In this document: in pieces, positions 8,262 through 17,298 of the stretch
Position numbering within the stretch: position 1 is the first letter of the stretch
Layout of the letters: every line of letters begins with the position of its first letter
Assembly (NCBI RefSeq): GCF_033366695.1
Contig: NZ_JAOBTQ010000001.1
Coordinates: 2,046,001-2,110,000 of the forward strand
Source of the DNA: Streptomyces sp. SCL15-4
GTDB taxonomy: Bacteria > Actinomycetota > Actinomycetes > Streptomycetales > Streptomycetaceae
Direction: 5' to 3'
Length of the DNA stretch: 64,000 bases
Made by a program: the position numbers and the translations under genes
Notes under the pieces: generated by a model
Databases searched by the model: none
What the model saw: only the letters and a program-made list of their open reading frames with translations
What the model was told of the DNA's origin: nothing

Positions 8262-9476
8262 CTACCGCGCGCGACGTCCGGGCAGTGCGGCCTCGATGAG
8301 GTCGGCCGCCCGCCGGGTGCCGCCCTCCCGGGCCATCTCCGCCTGGATCTCCTTGAGCCGGCGCGCGACCTCCGGGTCGTCCACCAGGGCGAGGGCCGTC
8401 TCGCGGAGCCGGTCGGCGGTGGCCTCCTCGGTCGCCAGTTTCCGGGCCACACCGAGTCCCTGGAGCATGTCGGCGTTGCCGAACTGGTCGACGGCCTGCG
8501 GTACGGCGATCATGGGCGTCGCCGTGGCCAGCCCCTCCTGGCTGCCGCCGGCGCCCGCGTGGGTGACGAACAGGTCGGCCTGGCGCAGGATCGCGAGCTG
8601 CGGCACCCAGTCGCGCACCTCCACGGTGTCCGGCACCTCTCCCAGTTCGGCGCGGTCCACATGGCGGCCGACCTGGAGGACGACGTGCCAGCCGGGCAGG
8701 TCTGCGAAGGCGCGGACGCACTCCCGGTAGAAGGCGGGCTGCTTGGTGAAGGCCGAGCCGAGCGACACCAGCACGACCTTCTCCGCGCCGGCGGGCCGCT
8801 GCCAGTCGCCCTGGTCGGCGCGGTCGCCCTGGCAGGCGCCGACGAAGGTGTGGACGCGTTCGTCGACCCGGTCGGCGTGCGGCTGGAGCGCCTTCGGTAT
8901 GAGGACCAGGGAGCGGGCCGGGCGGCCGGTGAACGGGTCCGGGTGCTCGGTGATCCCGTTCTCCGCGAGCCATGCCTCGAACCGGGCGTAGTACGCCTGT
9001 CCGCGCTCGGTCTGCCGGGGCTCGCGCCACATCGGCTCGGCGACCTCCTCCTCGTAACCCTCCCAGGCGACGAGGTTCGGGGAGAGGGAGATGGCCGGGA
9101 CTCCCCAGCGGTGGGCGAGGACGCGGGCCGGATAGGAGGCGATGTCGTGCAGGACTAGGTCGGGTGTGTCGTCCGCGTAGGCCTCGGCGAGCTGCGGGAG
9201 CGCCTGGATCGCGTCGTTCAGGAACGGCTCGACGTTGTCCAGCAGGGTGCTCCCCCATGCCTCCGGGTCGGCGTCGGGGCCGGGCAGGGTGGAGTGGTAC
9301 GGGACGGGACGGGCGCCGGTGGCGGCGACCTTGTCGGCGAAGACCGGCGGAATGGCGTACGTGACCCGGTGGCCGCGGGCGACGAGTTCACGGATCACCT
9401 CCAGGCTGGGGTTCACATGGCCGTGGGCGGCGATGGAGAACATGGCGATGTGGGCGGGGGCGGTTTCTGGGGTCAT
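8262..9476 (-). CDS. oleD: Macrolide-inactivating glycosyltransferase, OleD/Mgt type
   Basis: This 404-residue GT-B fold glycosyltransferase (GT1 family) transfers glucose from UDP-glucose to the desosamine 2'-OH of macrolides, which inactivates them. The sequence follows Streptomyces antibioticus OleD, as I remember it, almost position for position. It has the catalytic His in [11 protein letters not shown] (about residue 18), the C-terminal donor-binding motif [16 protein letters not shown] and the closing DQFGNA segment. No macrolide synthesis genes are visible, so a self-protection or general xenobiotic role is likely. There is no ribosome site before the ATG and a promoter abuts it (9486-9513), so the mRNA is probably leaderless. 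Natural acceptor range is promiscuous in this family. Confidence 0.93.
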   Translation of the reverse strand: MTPETAPAHIAMFSIAAHGHVNPSLEVIRELVARGHRVTYAIPPVFADKVAATGARPVPYHSTLPGPDADPEAWGSTLLDNVEPFLNDAIQALPQLAEAYADDTPDLVLHDIASYPARVLAHRWGVPAISLSPNLVAWEGYEEEVAEPMWREPRQTERGQAYYARFEAWLAENGITEHPDPFTGRPARSLVLIPKALQPHADRVDERVHTFVGACQGDRADQGDWQRPAGAEKVVLVSLGSAFTKQPAFYRECVRAFADLPGWHVVLQVGRHVDRAELGEVPDTVEVRDWVPQLAILRQADLFVTHAGAGGSQEGLATATPMIAVPQAVDQFGNADMLQGLGVARKLATEEATADRLRETALALVDDPEVARRLKEIQAEMAREGGTRRAADLIEAALPGRRAR

Positions 9477-9485
9477 GTCGTCGAC

Positions 9486-9513
9486 CTTAAACGAGACGAT
9501 ACGTCTCGTCTAA
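9486..9513 (-). promoter_or_regulatory. Promoter of the OleD-like gene, probably leaderless
   Basis: Reading the minus strand, TTAGAC (9513-9508), a 16-base spacer and TTTAAG (9491-9486) lie just nine bases before the ATG. Transcription would start within about three bases of the start codon. The spacer is filled by the palindrome listed separately. Confidence 0.55.
9491..9509. promoter_or_regulatory. TetR-type palindromic operator
   Basis: A perfect 8-bp inverted repeat with a 3-base spacer, ACGAGACG-ATA-CGTCTCGT, sits between the -35 and -10 boxes of the OleD-like gene. Its length and the outward GAGACG/CGTCTC arms are typical of TetR-family repressor sites. A bound repressor would block RNA polymerase directly. 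No TetR gene is adjacent, so the regulator must be encoded elsewhere. Confidence 0.65.
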
Positions 9514-9563
9514 TTCATTTTCCGCGCACCGCCGCGCACCGCCGCGCGGCGACGGCCGAGCGC

Positions 9564-10844
9564 TCAGCGCTGGTAGCGGGCCAGCACCAGGTTCCCGTCC
9601 CGTTCCAGGCGGTGGCGCAGTCCGGCGAGGGTGAGGGCGCCGCTGTAGTACTCCTGGTAGGCGGGGGTGGCCACCTTGTCCTTCCACTCCGGGTAGCCGC
9701 GCACGGACTGCGCGGGTGCCGGGCGGAGCCGGGCCGCGAGGGCGGTGCCGGTGGCCCAGCCGTGCCGCGCGGTGCGCAGGGCCGGGTCCTTCAGGGCCTC
9801 GGTGCCGGTGGGCAGCATCCAGTCGCCGAGGGCGAGGCGGACCATGTTCTCCGGCCGCAGCAGGAAGTCGAGGAAGGCGACGGCCTCCTTCTTGTGCGGG
9901 CAGTCGGCGGACACGGACAGCGTCTGCGGGCTGACGCCCTGGGTGAGGCCGTCGGCGCCCGCCGGGGCGGGCAGCACCTGCCAGTGGAAGCCCTCCGGGG
10001 CCTGCCGCGCGATCTGCTGACGGTAGGAGAAGCCCAGCGGGACCATCGCGTACCGGCCGCCGAAGAGGCCGGGCAGGGTGTCGGAGCCGCCGCTGCCGAG
10101 CGTCGAGGCGGGGGCGCTGCGGTCGACGGCGACCTGGTCGTGGATGGTGCGGGCCACCACCGCGTCCCCGGCCGTGAACCGCACGTCGACCTTGCCGTCC
10201 GCGCCGCGGTGGAAGAGCCGGCCGCCCGTCGACAGGGACAGGTTGAGCGTGGCGGAGACGGGGTCCTTCAGCGGCCAGGCCACGCCGTACCGCCCGGGCC
10301 CGCTGAGCTTCTTCGCGACCTGCCGGAACTCCGCCCAGCTCCAGGGATGTGCGGGTGTCGGTATGCGCACCTCGGCGGCGCGCAGCCGGTCGGCGTCGGC
10401 GATCAGCACCCGGGGTTCCTGGAGGAAGGGCACGCCGTAGACACCGCGGCCGAAGGTGACCGTCCGCCAGCTGTCGCGCGGGATGCCGGCGGTGAGCCGG
10501 GCGGGGAGCAGGCCGGTCAGGTCGGCGAGATAACCGCCGTAGGCGAAGTCGGCGAGGTCGTCGGAGGCGTCGTGGACGACGTCCGGTGCCTCGCCGCCCT
10601 CGAAGGAGGTGAGCAGCTGGTCGTGCACGCCGTCCCAGCTTCCCTGGACGTACTCGACCTCGATGTCCGGATGGGCGGCGTTCCACTCCCGCACCAGCTT
10701 CCTGGTGGCGGCGACGGACTCCGGCTGCCAGGCCAGGGACTGGAAGCGCAGGGTGACCCGGCCGCCGTCCGCGGAACGGCCCGGGGAGCAGCCCGTGAGG
10801 AGGAGCAGGAGCACGGCGAGCGCCAGGGTGAACGGGGTCCGCAT
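9564..10844 (-). CDS. Sugar ABC transporter, substrate-binding lipoprotein
   Basis: A 426-residue family-1 extracellular solute-binding protein. The signal peptide ends in the lipobox LLLTGC (Cys about residue 19). The mature part begins VTLRFQSLAW and contains EYVQGSWDG and the APDVVHD segment typical of carbohydrate-binding proteins. Its ATG overlaps the stop of the upstream permease by one base (TGATG), so it is the last gene of a three-gene operon. The sugar cannot be named. No ATPase is encoded here; a shared MsiK-type ATPase is the usual Streptomyces solution. Confidence 0.9.
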   Translation of the reverse strand: MRTPFTLALAVLLLLLTGCSPGRSADGGRVTLRFQSLAWQPESVAATRKLVREWNAAHPDIEVEYVQGSWDGVHDQLLTSFEGGEAPDVVHDASDDLADFAYGGYLADLTGLLPARLTAGIPRDSWRTVTFGRGVYGVPFLQEPRVLIADADRLRAAEVRIPTPAHPWSWAEFRQVAKKLSGPGRYGVAWPLKDPVSATLNLSLSTGGRLFHRGADGKVDVRFTAGDAVVARTIHDQVAVDRSAPASTLGSGGSDTLPGLFGGRYAMVPLGFSYRQQIARQAPEGFHWQVLPAPAGADGLTQGVSPQTLSVSADCPHKKEAVAFLDFLLRPENMVRLALGDWMLPTGTEALKDPALRTARHGWATGTALAARLRPAPAQSVRGYPEWKDKVATPAYQEYYSGALTLAGLRHRLERDGNLVLARYQR

Positions 10845-11695
10845 CAGCTCTTCACCGCCCCGGCGAGCAGGCCGCCGGCGATCCGCCGCTGGACCAGCGC
10901 GAAGAAGGCGAGGGAGGGCAGGGTGGCGAGGAACGCGGCGGCGGCCAGCGGGCCGAGGTCGGCCACGCCCTCCGCGCCGATGAAGTGGGTGAGGACGACC
11001 GGGAGGGTCTGCCGCTGCGGGCTCTTGAGCAGCACCAGCGCGAAGAAGAACTCGTTCCACGCGGTGACGAAGGCGAACAGGGCCGTCGCCGCGATGCCCG
11101 GCGCGAGCAACGGCGCCGTCACCGAGATGAGCGTCCTCAGCCGTCCGGCCCCGTCGACGGCCGCCGCCTCCTCCAGCTCGGCGGGGACCGCGCGGACATG
11201 ACCGGCGAGCATCCACAGCGCGAACGGCAGCGACCACACCACGTACACCAGCACCAGTCCGATCGGGGAGTCGATCAGCCGCAGCCGCTTCAGCACCAGG
11301 AACAGCGGGATGATCAGCAGGACGAAGGGGAACGCCTGGCTGACCACCACCCAGCCCGTGGCGGCCCGGGCGGCCCGGGTGCGGTGGCGGGCCATGACGT
11401 AGGCCGTCGGAGTGGCGATCAGTACGGCGACGGCGGCGGTGGCGAGCGCCACCAGCAGGGAGTTGAGAGCGGCGTGCGCCAGCGGCTGTTCGGCGAAGGC
11501 CTGTCGGACGTTGGCCAGGGTGGGGTGGCGCGGGATCCACGCGGGGTGCAGGCCGCCCAGCTCGCGCGGGGACTTCAGCGCGGTGGACAGCAGCCACAGC
11601 AGCGGGAAGGCGAGGAACAGCAGGTAGGCGAGCAGGGCGGTGTACTGGCCGGCGCGGGCGGCGCGGCGGGTCCTTGAGGTGCGTGCGGTCCTCAT
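10844..11695 (-). CDS. Sugar ABC transporter permease (MalG-like)
   Basis: A 283-residue inner-membrane permease with about six membrane segments. The EAA loop, LEEAAAVDGAGRLRTLISVTAP, lies about residues 176-197 and the C-terminal segment ends RRIAGGLLAGAVKS, as in MalG/CUT1 permeases. Its start overlaps the preceding permease stop by four bases (ATGA) and its stop overlaps the binding-protein start. Confidence 0.93.
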   Translation of the reverse strand: MRTARTSRTRRAARAGQYTALLAYLLFLAFPLLWLLSTALKSPRELGGLHPAWIPRHPTLANVRQAFAEQPLAHAALNSLLVALATAAVAVLIATPTAYVMARHRTRAARAATGWVVVSQAFPFVLLIIPLFLVLKRLRLIDSPIGLVLVYVVWSLPFALWMLAGHVRAVPAELEEAAAVDGAGRLRTLISVTAPLLAPGIAATALFAFVTAWNEFFFALVLLKSPQRQTLPVVLTHFIGAEGVADLGPLAAAAFLATLPSLAFFALVQRRIAGGLLAGAVKS

Positions 11696-12603
11696 GCGTC
11701 CTCACCGCCGCGCAGCCGGCCGGCCAGGAACACCGCGAGCAGGAGGGAGACCACGGCGACGAGCACACAGCCCATGGCCGCCGCGTAGCCGAACTGGCCG
11801 TAGCGGAAGGCCTCTTCGTAGGCGAAGAGCATGGGCAGCCGGGTCTTGCCGCCGGGTCCGCCGCCGGTGAGGACGTAGACCAGGGCGAAGGAGTTGAGGT
11901 TCCAGATCAGGTTGAGCGCGGTGACGGCGAGGGCCACGGGTCTGAGCGCGGGCCAGGTGACCGTGCGGAAGCGGCGCCAGGCGCCCGCGCCGTCGACCGC
12001 CGCCGCCTCGTGGAGGTCGCGGGGGACGTTCTGGAGTCCGGCGAGCAGGGCGACCGCGGTCTGCGGCAGGCCCGCCCAGACGCCGACGACGATCACCGCG
12101 GGCAGCGCGGTGGCCAGGCCGCTCAGCCAGTCCCGGCCCTCCCCGAGGCCGAGGTCGCGCAGCGTCTCGTTGAGGACGCCCGCGTCCGGGTTGTAGACGA
12201 GCCGCCACATGATGCCGACGACGACCTCGGGCATCGCCCAGGGCACGATCGCGAGGGCGCGGGCCAGGCCGCGCAGCCGTAAGTCCTGGTTCAGCAGCAG
12301 GGCCAGGCCGAGCGCCAGCAGGAACTGCGGGACGGTCACGCCCGCCGCCCAGACCAGGCCGATGCGGAACGACTCCCAGAACAGGGTGTCGTGCAGCAGG
12401 TCCCGGAAGTTGAGGGCGCCGATCCACCGGGTGGCGGTGGTCCGGCCGGACTGGGCGTCGGTGAAGGCCAGCAGGATGCCGTAGAGCAGCGGGCCGACGC
12501 TGAGCAGCAGGATCGGGAGGAGGGCGGGCAGGACCAGGAACCAGGCACCGCGGTCGGCGGTCCGCAGTCCGGCGCGGCCATGCGCTTCGGCCACCTCTGT
12601 CAT
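11692..12603 (-). CDS. Sugar ABC transporter permease (MalF-like)
   Basis: A 303-residue CUT1 permease and first gene of the operon. The EAA loop is LHEAAAVDGAGAWRRFRTVTWP (about residues 192-213), followed by NSFALVYVLTGGGPGGKT, a hallmark of MalF/UgpA partners. The ATG at 12603 follows a GGGG-rich site and is back to back with a divergent phosphotransferase gene; the 157-bp gap between them should hold both promoters. Confidence 0.93.
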   Translation of the reverse strand: MTEVAEAHGRAGLRTADRGAWFLVLPALLPILLLSVGPLLYGILLAFTDAQSGRTTATRWIGALNFRDLLHDTLFWESFRIGLVWAAGVTVPQFLLALGLALLLNQDLRLRGLARALAIVPWAMPEVVVGIMWRLVYNPDAGVLNETLRDLGLGEGRDWLSGLATALPAVIVVGVWAGLPQTAVALLAGLQNVPRDLHEAAAVDGAGAWRRFRTVTWPALRPVALAVTALNLIWNLNSFALVYVLTGGGPGGKTRLPMLFAYEEAFRYGQFGYAAAMGCVLVAVVSLLLAVFLAGRLRGGEDA

Positions 12604-12760
12604 GGAATCAGCCCCTTTGCCTGCTCCCATTGGCGTGTTCATGCTCGTCAAGGCCCGGTACCCCGTCAAGGGCCCGTGCACCGTCGCCGACCTGTGCGGA
12701 TGCGAGACTGGCCGGGAACCGGACGGACCCGGCACGGGAAGACGGCACGGAGGCGGGACG

Positions 12761-13624
12761 ATGGACGAGGCACGCGCGCGGGACGTACTGGCCGCGGCGG
12801 GGGTGCTGCCGGGACCGGCCGGGAGCGCGCGGCTGATGGCCCTCGGCGAGAACGCGGTGTTCGCCGCCGGCGACCTGGTGGTGAAGGTCGGCCGGGACGC
12901 CGAGCTGCTGGCGCGGGCCGAGCGCGAGCTGGCCGTCGCCGGCTGGCTGGCCGAGGCGGGCGTGCCGGCGGTGCGGGCGGCCGAGCCGAAGCCGCTGCTG
13001 GTGGACGGCCACCCGGTGACCGTGTGGCACCGGCTGCCGGATGCCGTGCGGCCCGCCGAGCCCCGGGACCTGGCCGCGCTGCTGCGCGTCGTGCACACCC
13101 TTCCCTCCCCGTCGTTCACGCTGCCGCCCCGCGATCTGCTGAGTGGTGTGGAGCGCTGGCTGCGGCTCGCGGGCGACGCGATCGACCCGGAGGACACGGC
13201 CTATCTGCGCGCGCGCCGCGACGGCTTCGCGGCCCGGGCGGCGGCCCTGACGCCCCATCTGCCGCCGGGGCCGGTCCACGGCGACGCGCTGCCCCGCAAT
13301 GTGCACGTCGGACCGGACGGGCCGGTCCTGGTGGACCTGGAGACCTTCTCCGCCGATCTGCGCGAGCACGACCTGGTGGTCATGGCCCTCTCCCGCGACC
13401 GGTACGGACTGCCCGCCGAGGCGTACGACTCCTTCACCGCCGCCTACGGCTGGGACGTGCGCGAGTGGGACGGCTGCGCGGTGCTGCGCGGCGCCCGCGA
13501 GACGGCGAGCTGCGCGTGGGTGGCCCAGCACGCGCCGGCCAACCCCAAGGCCCTGGCCGAGTTCCGGCGCCGCGTGGCGTCCCTGCGGGACGGGGACGAG
13601 GCCGTGCGGTGGTATCCGTTCTGA
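12761..13624 (+). CDS. Aminoglycoside phosphotransferase-family kinase
   Basis: A 287-residue APH/choline-kinase-fold protein. The catalytic loop VHGDALPRNV keeps the Brenner His-Gly-Asp and the downstream Asn, and LVDLETFS supplies the metal-binding Asp, so it is expected to be active. The ATG at 12761 has GGAGG (12749-12753) seven bases upstream. The substrate is unknown: such proteins phosphorylate drugs, sugars or small amines. It is divergent from the sugar importer, which may or may not be functionally linked. Confidence 0.85.
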   Translation: MDEARARDVLAAAGVLPGPAGSARLMALGENAVFAAGDLVVKVGRDAELLARAERELAVAGWLAEAGVPAVRAAEPKPLLVDGHPVTVWHRLPDAVRPAEPRDLAALLRVVHTLPSPSFTLPPRDLLSGVERWLRLAGDAIDPEDTAYLRARRDGFAARAAALTPHLPPGPVHGDALPRNVHVGPDGPVLVDLETFSADLREHDLVVMALSRDRYGLPAEAYDSFTAAYGWDVREWDGCAVLRGARETASCAWVAQHAPANPKALAEFRRRVASLRDGDEAVRWYPF

Positions 13625-13653
13625 CGGAGTGCCGCGCCCCGGAGGGGTGCGGG

Positions 13654-13670
13654 GGCCGGCGCGGCCGGCC
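13654..13670. terminator. Hairpin between convergent genes
   Basis: GGCCGGC-GCG-GCCGGCC, a perfect 7-bp stem, lies in the 58-bp gap between the phosphotransferase (+) and the exonuclease (-). It could end both transcripts. Confidence 0.6.
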
Positions 13671-13682
13671 GCGGCGTACCCG

Positions 13683-14408
13683 CTACGCGGGCTGGCCCTC
13701 GGTCGGCTCCCGCAGCGGCCACGTCCCGTCCACCACCGCGTCCGTCTCGCCCTTGCGCCGCAGGAACGCCTGGAAGTCCGCCGCCCATCGCGCGTACCAC
13801 TGGATCTGGCACCGGTGCAGTTCGGCCGGGCCGAGGGCCGCGATCTTCGGATGGCGCTCGGCTATCGCGGTCGCGAGCCGCGCTGCGGCGAGGGCGTCGG
13901 CGGTGGCGTCGTGGGCCGCGCCCAGGACTATGCCGTACTCGCCGCAGACCGCCTCCAGGTTCCGCTTGCCCCGGCGGTACCGGTCGACCCAGCGGTCGAT
14001 GGTGTACGGGTCGACGACCGGGGCGGGGGCGGCGCCGCCCAGCCGGTCGGTCAGCGACGGCAGGCCGTGGCGGCGCAGTTCGGCGGAGAGCAGGGTGAGG
14101 TCGAAGGCCGCGTTGTAGGCGACGACCGGGACGCCCGTCTTCCAGTAACCGACCAGGACGTCGGCGATGGCGTCGGCCACCCGGTCGGCCGGCCGGCCCT
14201 CGGCCGCCGCGCGTGCGGTGCTGATGCCGTGGACCGCGACCGCGTCGGCCGGGATCTCCACGCCCGGATCGGCCAGCCACTCCCGGCGGCCCACGGGCTC
14301 ACCGGCCCTGACCTCGATCACGGCACCCGTGACGATGCGCGCCTCACGCGGATCGGTCCCGGTCGTCTCCAGGTCGAAGCCGATCAGCAGCTCCCGGTGC
14401 CAGCCCAT
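13683..14408 (-). CDS. DnaQ-like 3'-5' exonuclease (DEDDh)
   Basis: A 241-residue exonuclease fold. ExoI is FDLETTGTD with the two acidic residues, ExoII lies in VVAYNAAFDLTLL and ExoIII is HDATADALAAA, giving a DEDDh active site. It is freestanding, not part of a polymerase subunit, so trimming or repair of DNA or RNA ends is likely. The ATG at 14408 follows AAGGGGGG on the minus strand; an upstream frame to 14474 lacks a site. It runs in the same direction as the HEPN gene 102 bp upstream. Confidence 0.88.
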   Translation of the reverse strand: MGWHRELLIGFDLETTGTDPREARIVTGAVIEVRAGEPVGRREWLADPGVEIPADAVAVHGISTARAAAEGRPADRVADAIADVLVGYWKTGVPVVAYNAAFDLTLLSAELRRHGLPSLTDRLGGAAPAPVVDPYTIDRWVDRYRRGKRNLEAVCGEYGIVLGAAHDATADALAAARLATAIAERHPKIAALGPAELHRCQIQWYARWAADFQAFLRRKGETDAVVDGTWPLREPTEGQPA

Positions 14409-14510
14409 GGGCGGCCCCCCTTCTCGGTGGTGCTTTCCCCCAGTTGCCTCCACCATCGCACGGGGCACTGACAATCCGCCGACGGCCGTCCGCCCGCGGG
14501 CGCCGACGGG

Positions 14511-15749
14511 TCAGGACACCGGGCGCGAATCCGCCCAAGCCAGCTCGAATTCCTCGCGGTATGTCGGGAAAAGACCGGATTCGCCGACGTTGTCCGACGT
14601 GACCAGGCGGCTGCCGTTGCGCAGCACCAGGACCGGCGACTCCATCCCGCGCGCCCCGCGCAGATAGGACTGCACGACGGCGACACCGTCCGCGCCGTCG
14701 CCGTCCACCAGGTAGGCGGTGAAGCGGGGCGTCTCGTCGTACACCTGGATCTCGAACGCGCCCGGGTCGCGCAGCCGGGACCGCACCCGGCGCACGTGCA
14801 GGATGTTCATCTCGACCGAGCGGCTCAGTTCGCCCCGTTTCATCCCCAGTTCGCGTTCGCGGCGCTTGACCGAGCTGGAGGCCGGATTGAGGAAGAGCAG
14901 CCGCACCCGGCAGCCGGACTCGGCGAGCCGGACCAGGCGGCGCCCGGAGAAGTTCTGCACCAGCAGGTTGAGGCCGATGCCGATGGCGTCGAGCCGGCGG
15001 GCGCCGCCGAAGATGTCCTCGGCCGGGAACTGGCGCATCAACCGCACCCGGTCGGAATGGACCGCGACGACGTCCGCGTACCGGTCGCCGACCAGGTCCT
15101 CGACCGCGTCCACGGGCAGCCGGCGGGCCGAGGGCACGTCCCCGCCCGCGCCGAGCATCTCCAGCAGCCGGGCCGAGGCCCGCTCGGCCTGGCCGAGCAC
15201 CGCCTCGGACAGGGCCCGGTTGCGCGAGACGACGTTGCGGGTCACCTCCAGCTCGTCCAGGGCGAGTTCGAGGTCCCGGCGCTCGTCGAAGTACGGCTCG
15301 AAGCACGGCCAGTGCTGCACCACCAGCTCGCGCAGCTGGGGCAGGGTGAGGAAGCTGAGCACGTTGTCGTCGGCCGGGTCGAGCAGATAACCCTTGCGGC
15401 GGCTGACCTCGCGGACGGCGACCGCCCGCTGCACCCACTCCTGCCCGGCCGGCCCGGCCGCGGCCACCACCCACTCGTCGCCGTGGACGGGTTCGTAGAC
15501 GGGCCGCAGCACGGCGGCCACGACCGCGCGCAGCCGCTGCTCGACGAGGTTCAGCCAGATGTAGGCCCGGCCCGCCCGCTGGGCGCGGGTGCGCACCTCG
15601 CGCCAGGCGTCGGCGTCCCAGTCCAGCTCCGGACCGATGGACCCCGCGTCCATCGGCCGGGCCAGGGACACCGCGCCGGGCGGGACGTCTGCGGAGTTCC
15701 CCTCGTGACCCTCGTCACCAGGTGGCAGCTCCAGCCCTCCCGAGCCCAC
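14511..15749 (-). CDS. SAV2148-type HEPN domain protein with PLD-like C-terminal region
   Basis: A 412-residue cytoplasmic protein that I match to the Streptomyces SAV2148 HEPN family. The N-terminal half is helical and carries the HEPN layout: FLTLPQLRELVVQHW, then an acidic helix, then RNVVSRNRALSEA near residues 171-184. HEPN RNases have RNxxxH there; this protein has Arg at the His position, so RNase activity is doubtful. The C-terminal half (IGIGLNLLVQNFSGRRLV, then CRVRLLFLNP, and FTAYLVDGDG) resembles the PLD-like sensor/nuclease-like modules found with NTPase and conflict proteins. The GTG at 15749 was chosen over an in-frame TTG at 15788. The function is unknown. Confidence 0.8.
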   Translation of the reverse strand: MGSGGLELPPGDEGHEGNSADVPPGAVSLARPMDAGSIGPELDWDADAWREVRTRAQRAGRAYIWLNLVEQRLRAVVAAVLRPVYEPVHGDEWVVAAAGPAGQEWVQRAVAVREVSRRKGYLLDPADDNVLSFLTLPQLRELVVQHWPCFEPYFDERRDLELALDELEVTRNVVSRNRALSEAVLGQAERASARLLEMLGAGGDVPSARRLPVDAVEDLVGDRYADVVAVHSDRVRLMRQFPAEDIFGGARRLDAIGIGLNLLVQNFSGRRLVRLAESGCRVRLLFLNPASSSVKRRERELGMKRGELSRSVEMNILHVRRVRSRLRDPGAFEIQVYDETPRFTAYLVDGDGADGVAVVQSYLRGARGMESPVLVLRNGSRLVTSDNVGESGLFPTYREEFELAWADSRPVS

Positions 15750-15871
15750 CCGCGCACCGCCTTCCGCTCCCGGGCCTTCCCGTCTCAACGATCAAGGAAG
15801 CCTACTCCGCGAGCGGTCGGCGGTGCAGCCGGATGGACAGGTCGGTTCTCCGGCTGCCACGCTCAACTACG

Positions 15872-17248
15872 CTATTGCCAGTGGCCGTTCTGCCATGCCA
15901 GTTCCCTGGGAGTGAGCGGATTCATAGCCGTGACGTCCCGGGGGGCGATGGAGAAGCCCTGCCAGTGCACGGGCATGGGCTGCTGGTCCTCGTCGCGGGC
16001 GATGTGGTGGAAGCCGACGTTCGCCCAGAGCACGGGGTGGGTGAGGGTCTGGCCGTTCACCCACTTCTCGACGGACTTCGGGTGCCCCGTCGCGCACTTG
16101 GGGTTGTCGGCGGCGAACAGCTCGCACTTGTCGTACTGGGTGACGTACAGGTCGTGCCGGGTGAAGTCGCGGCCCGGGTACTTGGTGGTGGGGCCGGGGA
16201 CCAGTTCGTAGGAACGGGCGTGCCCGTCCTTGTTCTCGCCGGTCGCGCTGACCATCCGCCACCAGCGGTAGGTCTTGTAGTCGCCCGCGAACTCCTTGGC
16301 GGCCGTGGTCCGGGTGGTCTTGGCGGTCGGGCCCTCCTGCCGGCCGGAGGGCGGGCTGACGGTGGAGTCGTACTGCTCGACCTTCGTCCGGGAGGAGCCG
16401 TCGAGGCCGAAGTCGAGCCGCCAGAAGACGTTGTGGCTGTGGCTGGTCGCGTAGTCCTTGGCGTTCTTGCCGATGGGCCAGCCGCGTCCGTCCCGGGCGT
16501 TGTAGTCCTCCCAGGAGAGGCTTCCGGTGGCGCCGACGTTCATGTTGACCGTGCCGTCGTCCTGGAAGCGCCACTCGGTGATGTACTCGTACCAGCCGAC
16601 CTGGTTGACCGTGTACACCAGCAGGTCCTTGCCCTGCTGCTGGTAGGTCCTGGCCGACTGGACGATGTCGTGCATCCGGTAGGCGTGACCACGCGAACGG
16701 GTGGTCGTGCACAGGCCCTTGACGTTCGGGTGGCTCGGGTCGCCGTCCGGGACCTTGACGGTCTTGATGGTGCCGCCGGGGCATTCGCCGGGCGACAGGG
16801 TCATCAGCTCCTGGGCGAAGCCCTGGCCGGTCAGGTCGTAGTACTCGTGCTTCCCGTCGTCGTAGGGGACGTGGATCTGGGCCAGTCTGGCGCTGTTGAG
16901 CACCTTGATCGGCTTGGTCTCGCCCTTGGGCTGGTAGGAGACGTTCTCCAGGACGAGGCCGGCCTTGCTGTCGTAGCGCCAGCACATCCGCCAGGTCGTG
17001 CCGGTGGTGAGCTTCTGTTCGATCGTGTAGGCGGCGCTGCAACCGGGGGCCGCGGCGGGCGCGGTGTGCGGCCGGGCCGCGGCGGGACCGGCCGTGGCCG
17101 TCGCGGCGGCGGCCAGCGCGGCCAGCGCGGCCAGGGACAGTCCGGCGGCGGCGGTCTTGCGGACGGCGCGGCCGAGGGCGGGCGGCCGGGCGCCGCCGGA
17201 CAGGTGCGGTCCGGACAGGTGCTGTTCGGGCAGGTGCTGTTCGGGCAT
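15872..17248 (-). CDS. Secreted copper amine oxidase-like protein, short form
   Basis: A 458-residue exported protein with a long N-terminal region (short QHLPE repeats, then a hydrophobic AALAALAAAATATA core). The body matches the catalytic beta-sandwich of copper amine oxidases: the two-His copper motif in SHSHNVFWRLDFG and the third-ligand region FHHIARDEDQQPMPVHW. The topaquinone motif, normally Asn-Tyr-Asp/Glu, reads GWYEYITEW, with Tyr kept and Asn replaced by Trp. At this size the usual N-terminal N2/N3 domains (enzymes of about 650-700 residues) are missing. Similar proteins are labelled tyramine oxidase subunits. Whether it makes topaquinone is open. AAGGAG precedes the ATG at 17248. 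Confidence 0.8.
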   Translation of the reverse strand: MPEQHLPEQHLSGPHLSGGARPPALGRAVRKTAAAGLSLAALAALAAAATATAGPAAARPHTAPAAAPGCSAAYTIEQKLTTGTTWRMCWRYDSKAGLVLENVSYQPKGETKPIKVLNSARLAQIHVPYDDGKHEYYDLTGQGFAQELMTLSPGECPGGTIKTVKVPDGDPSHPNVKGLCTTTRSRGHAYRMHDIVQSARTYQQQGKDLLVYTVNQVGWYEYITEWRFQDDGTVNMNVGATGSLSWEDYNARDGRGWPIGKNAKDYATSHSHNVFWRLDFGLDGSSRTKVEQYDSTVSPPSGRQEGPTAKTTRTTAAKEFAGDYKTYRWWRMVSATGENKDGHARSYELVPGPTTKYPGRDFTRHDLYVTQYDKCELFAADNPKCATGHPKSVEKWVNGQTLTHPVLWANVGFHHIARDEDQQPMPVHWQGFSIAPRDVTAMNPLTPRELAWQNGHWQ

Positions 17249-17298
17249 GAAGTGACGGCTCCTTGCCGGAGTCACAGGTGCGGGCGGGCGGCGGCCGG

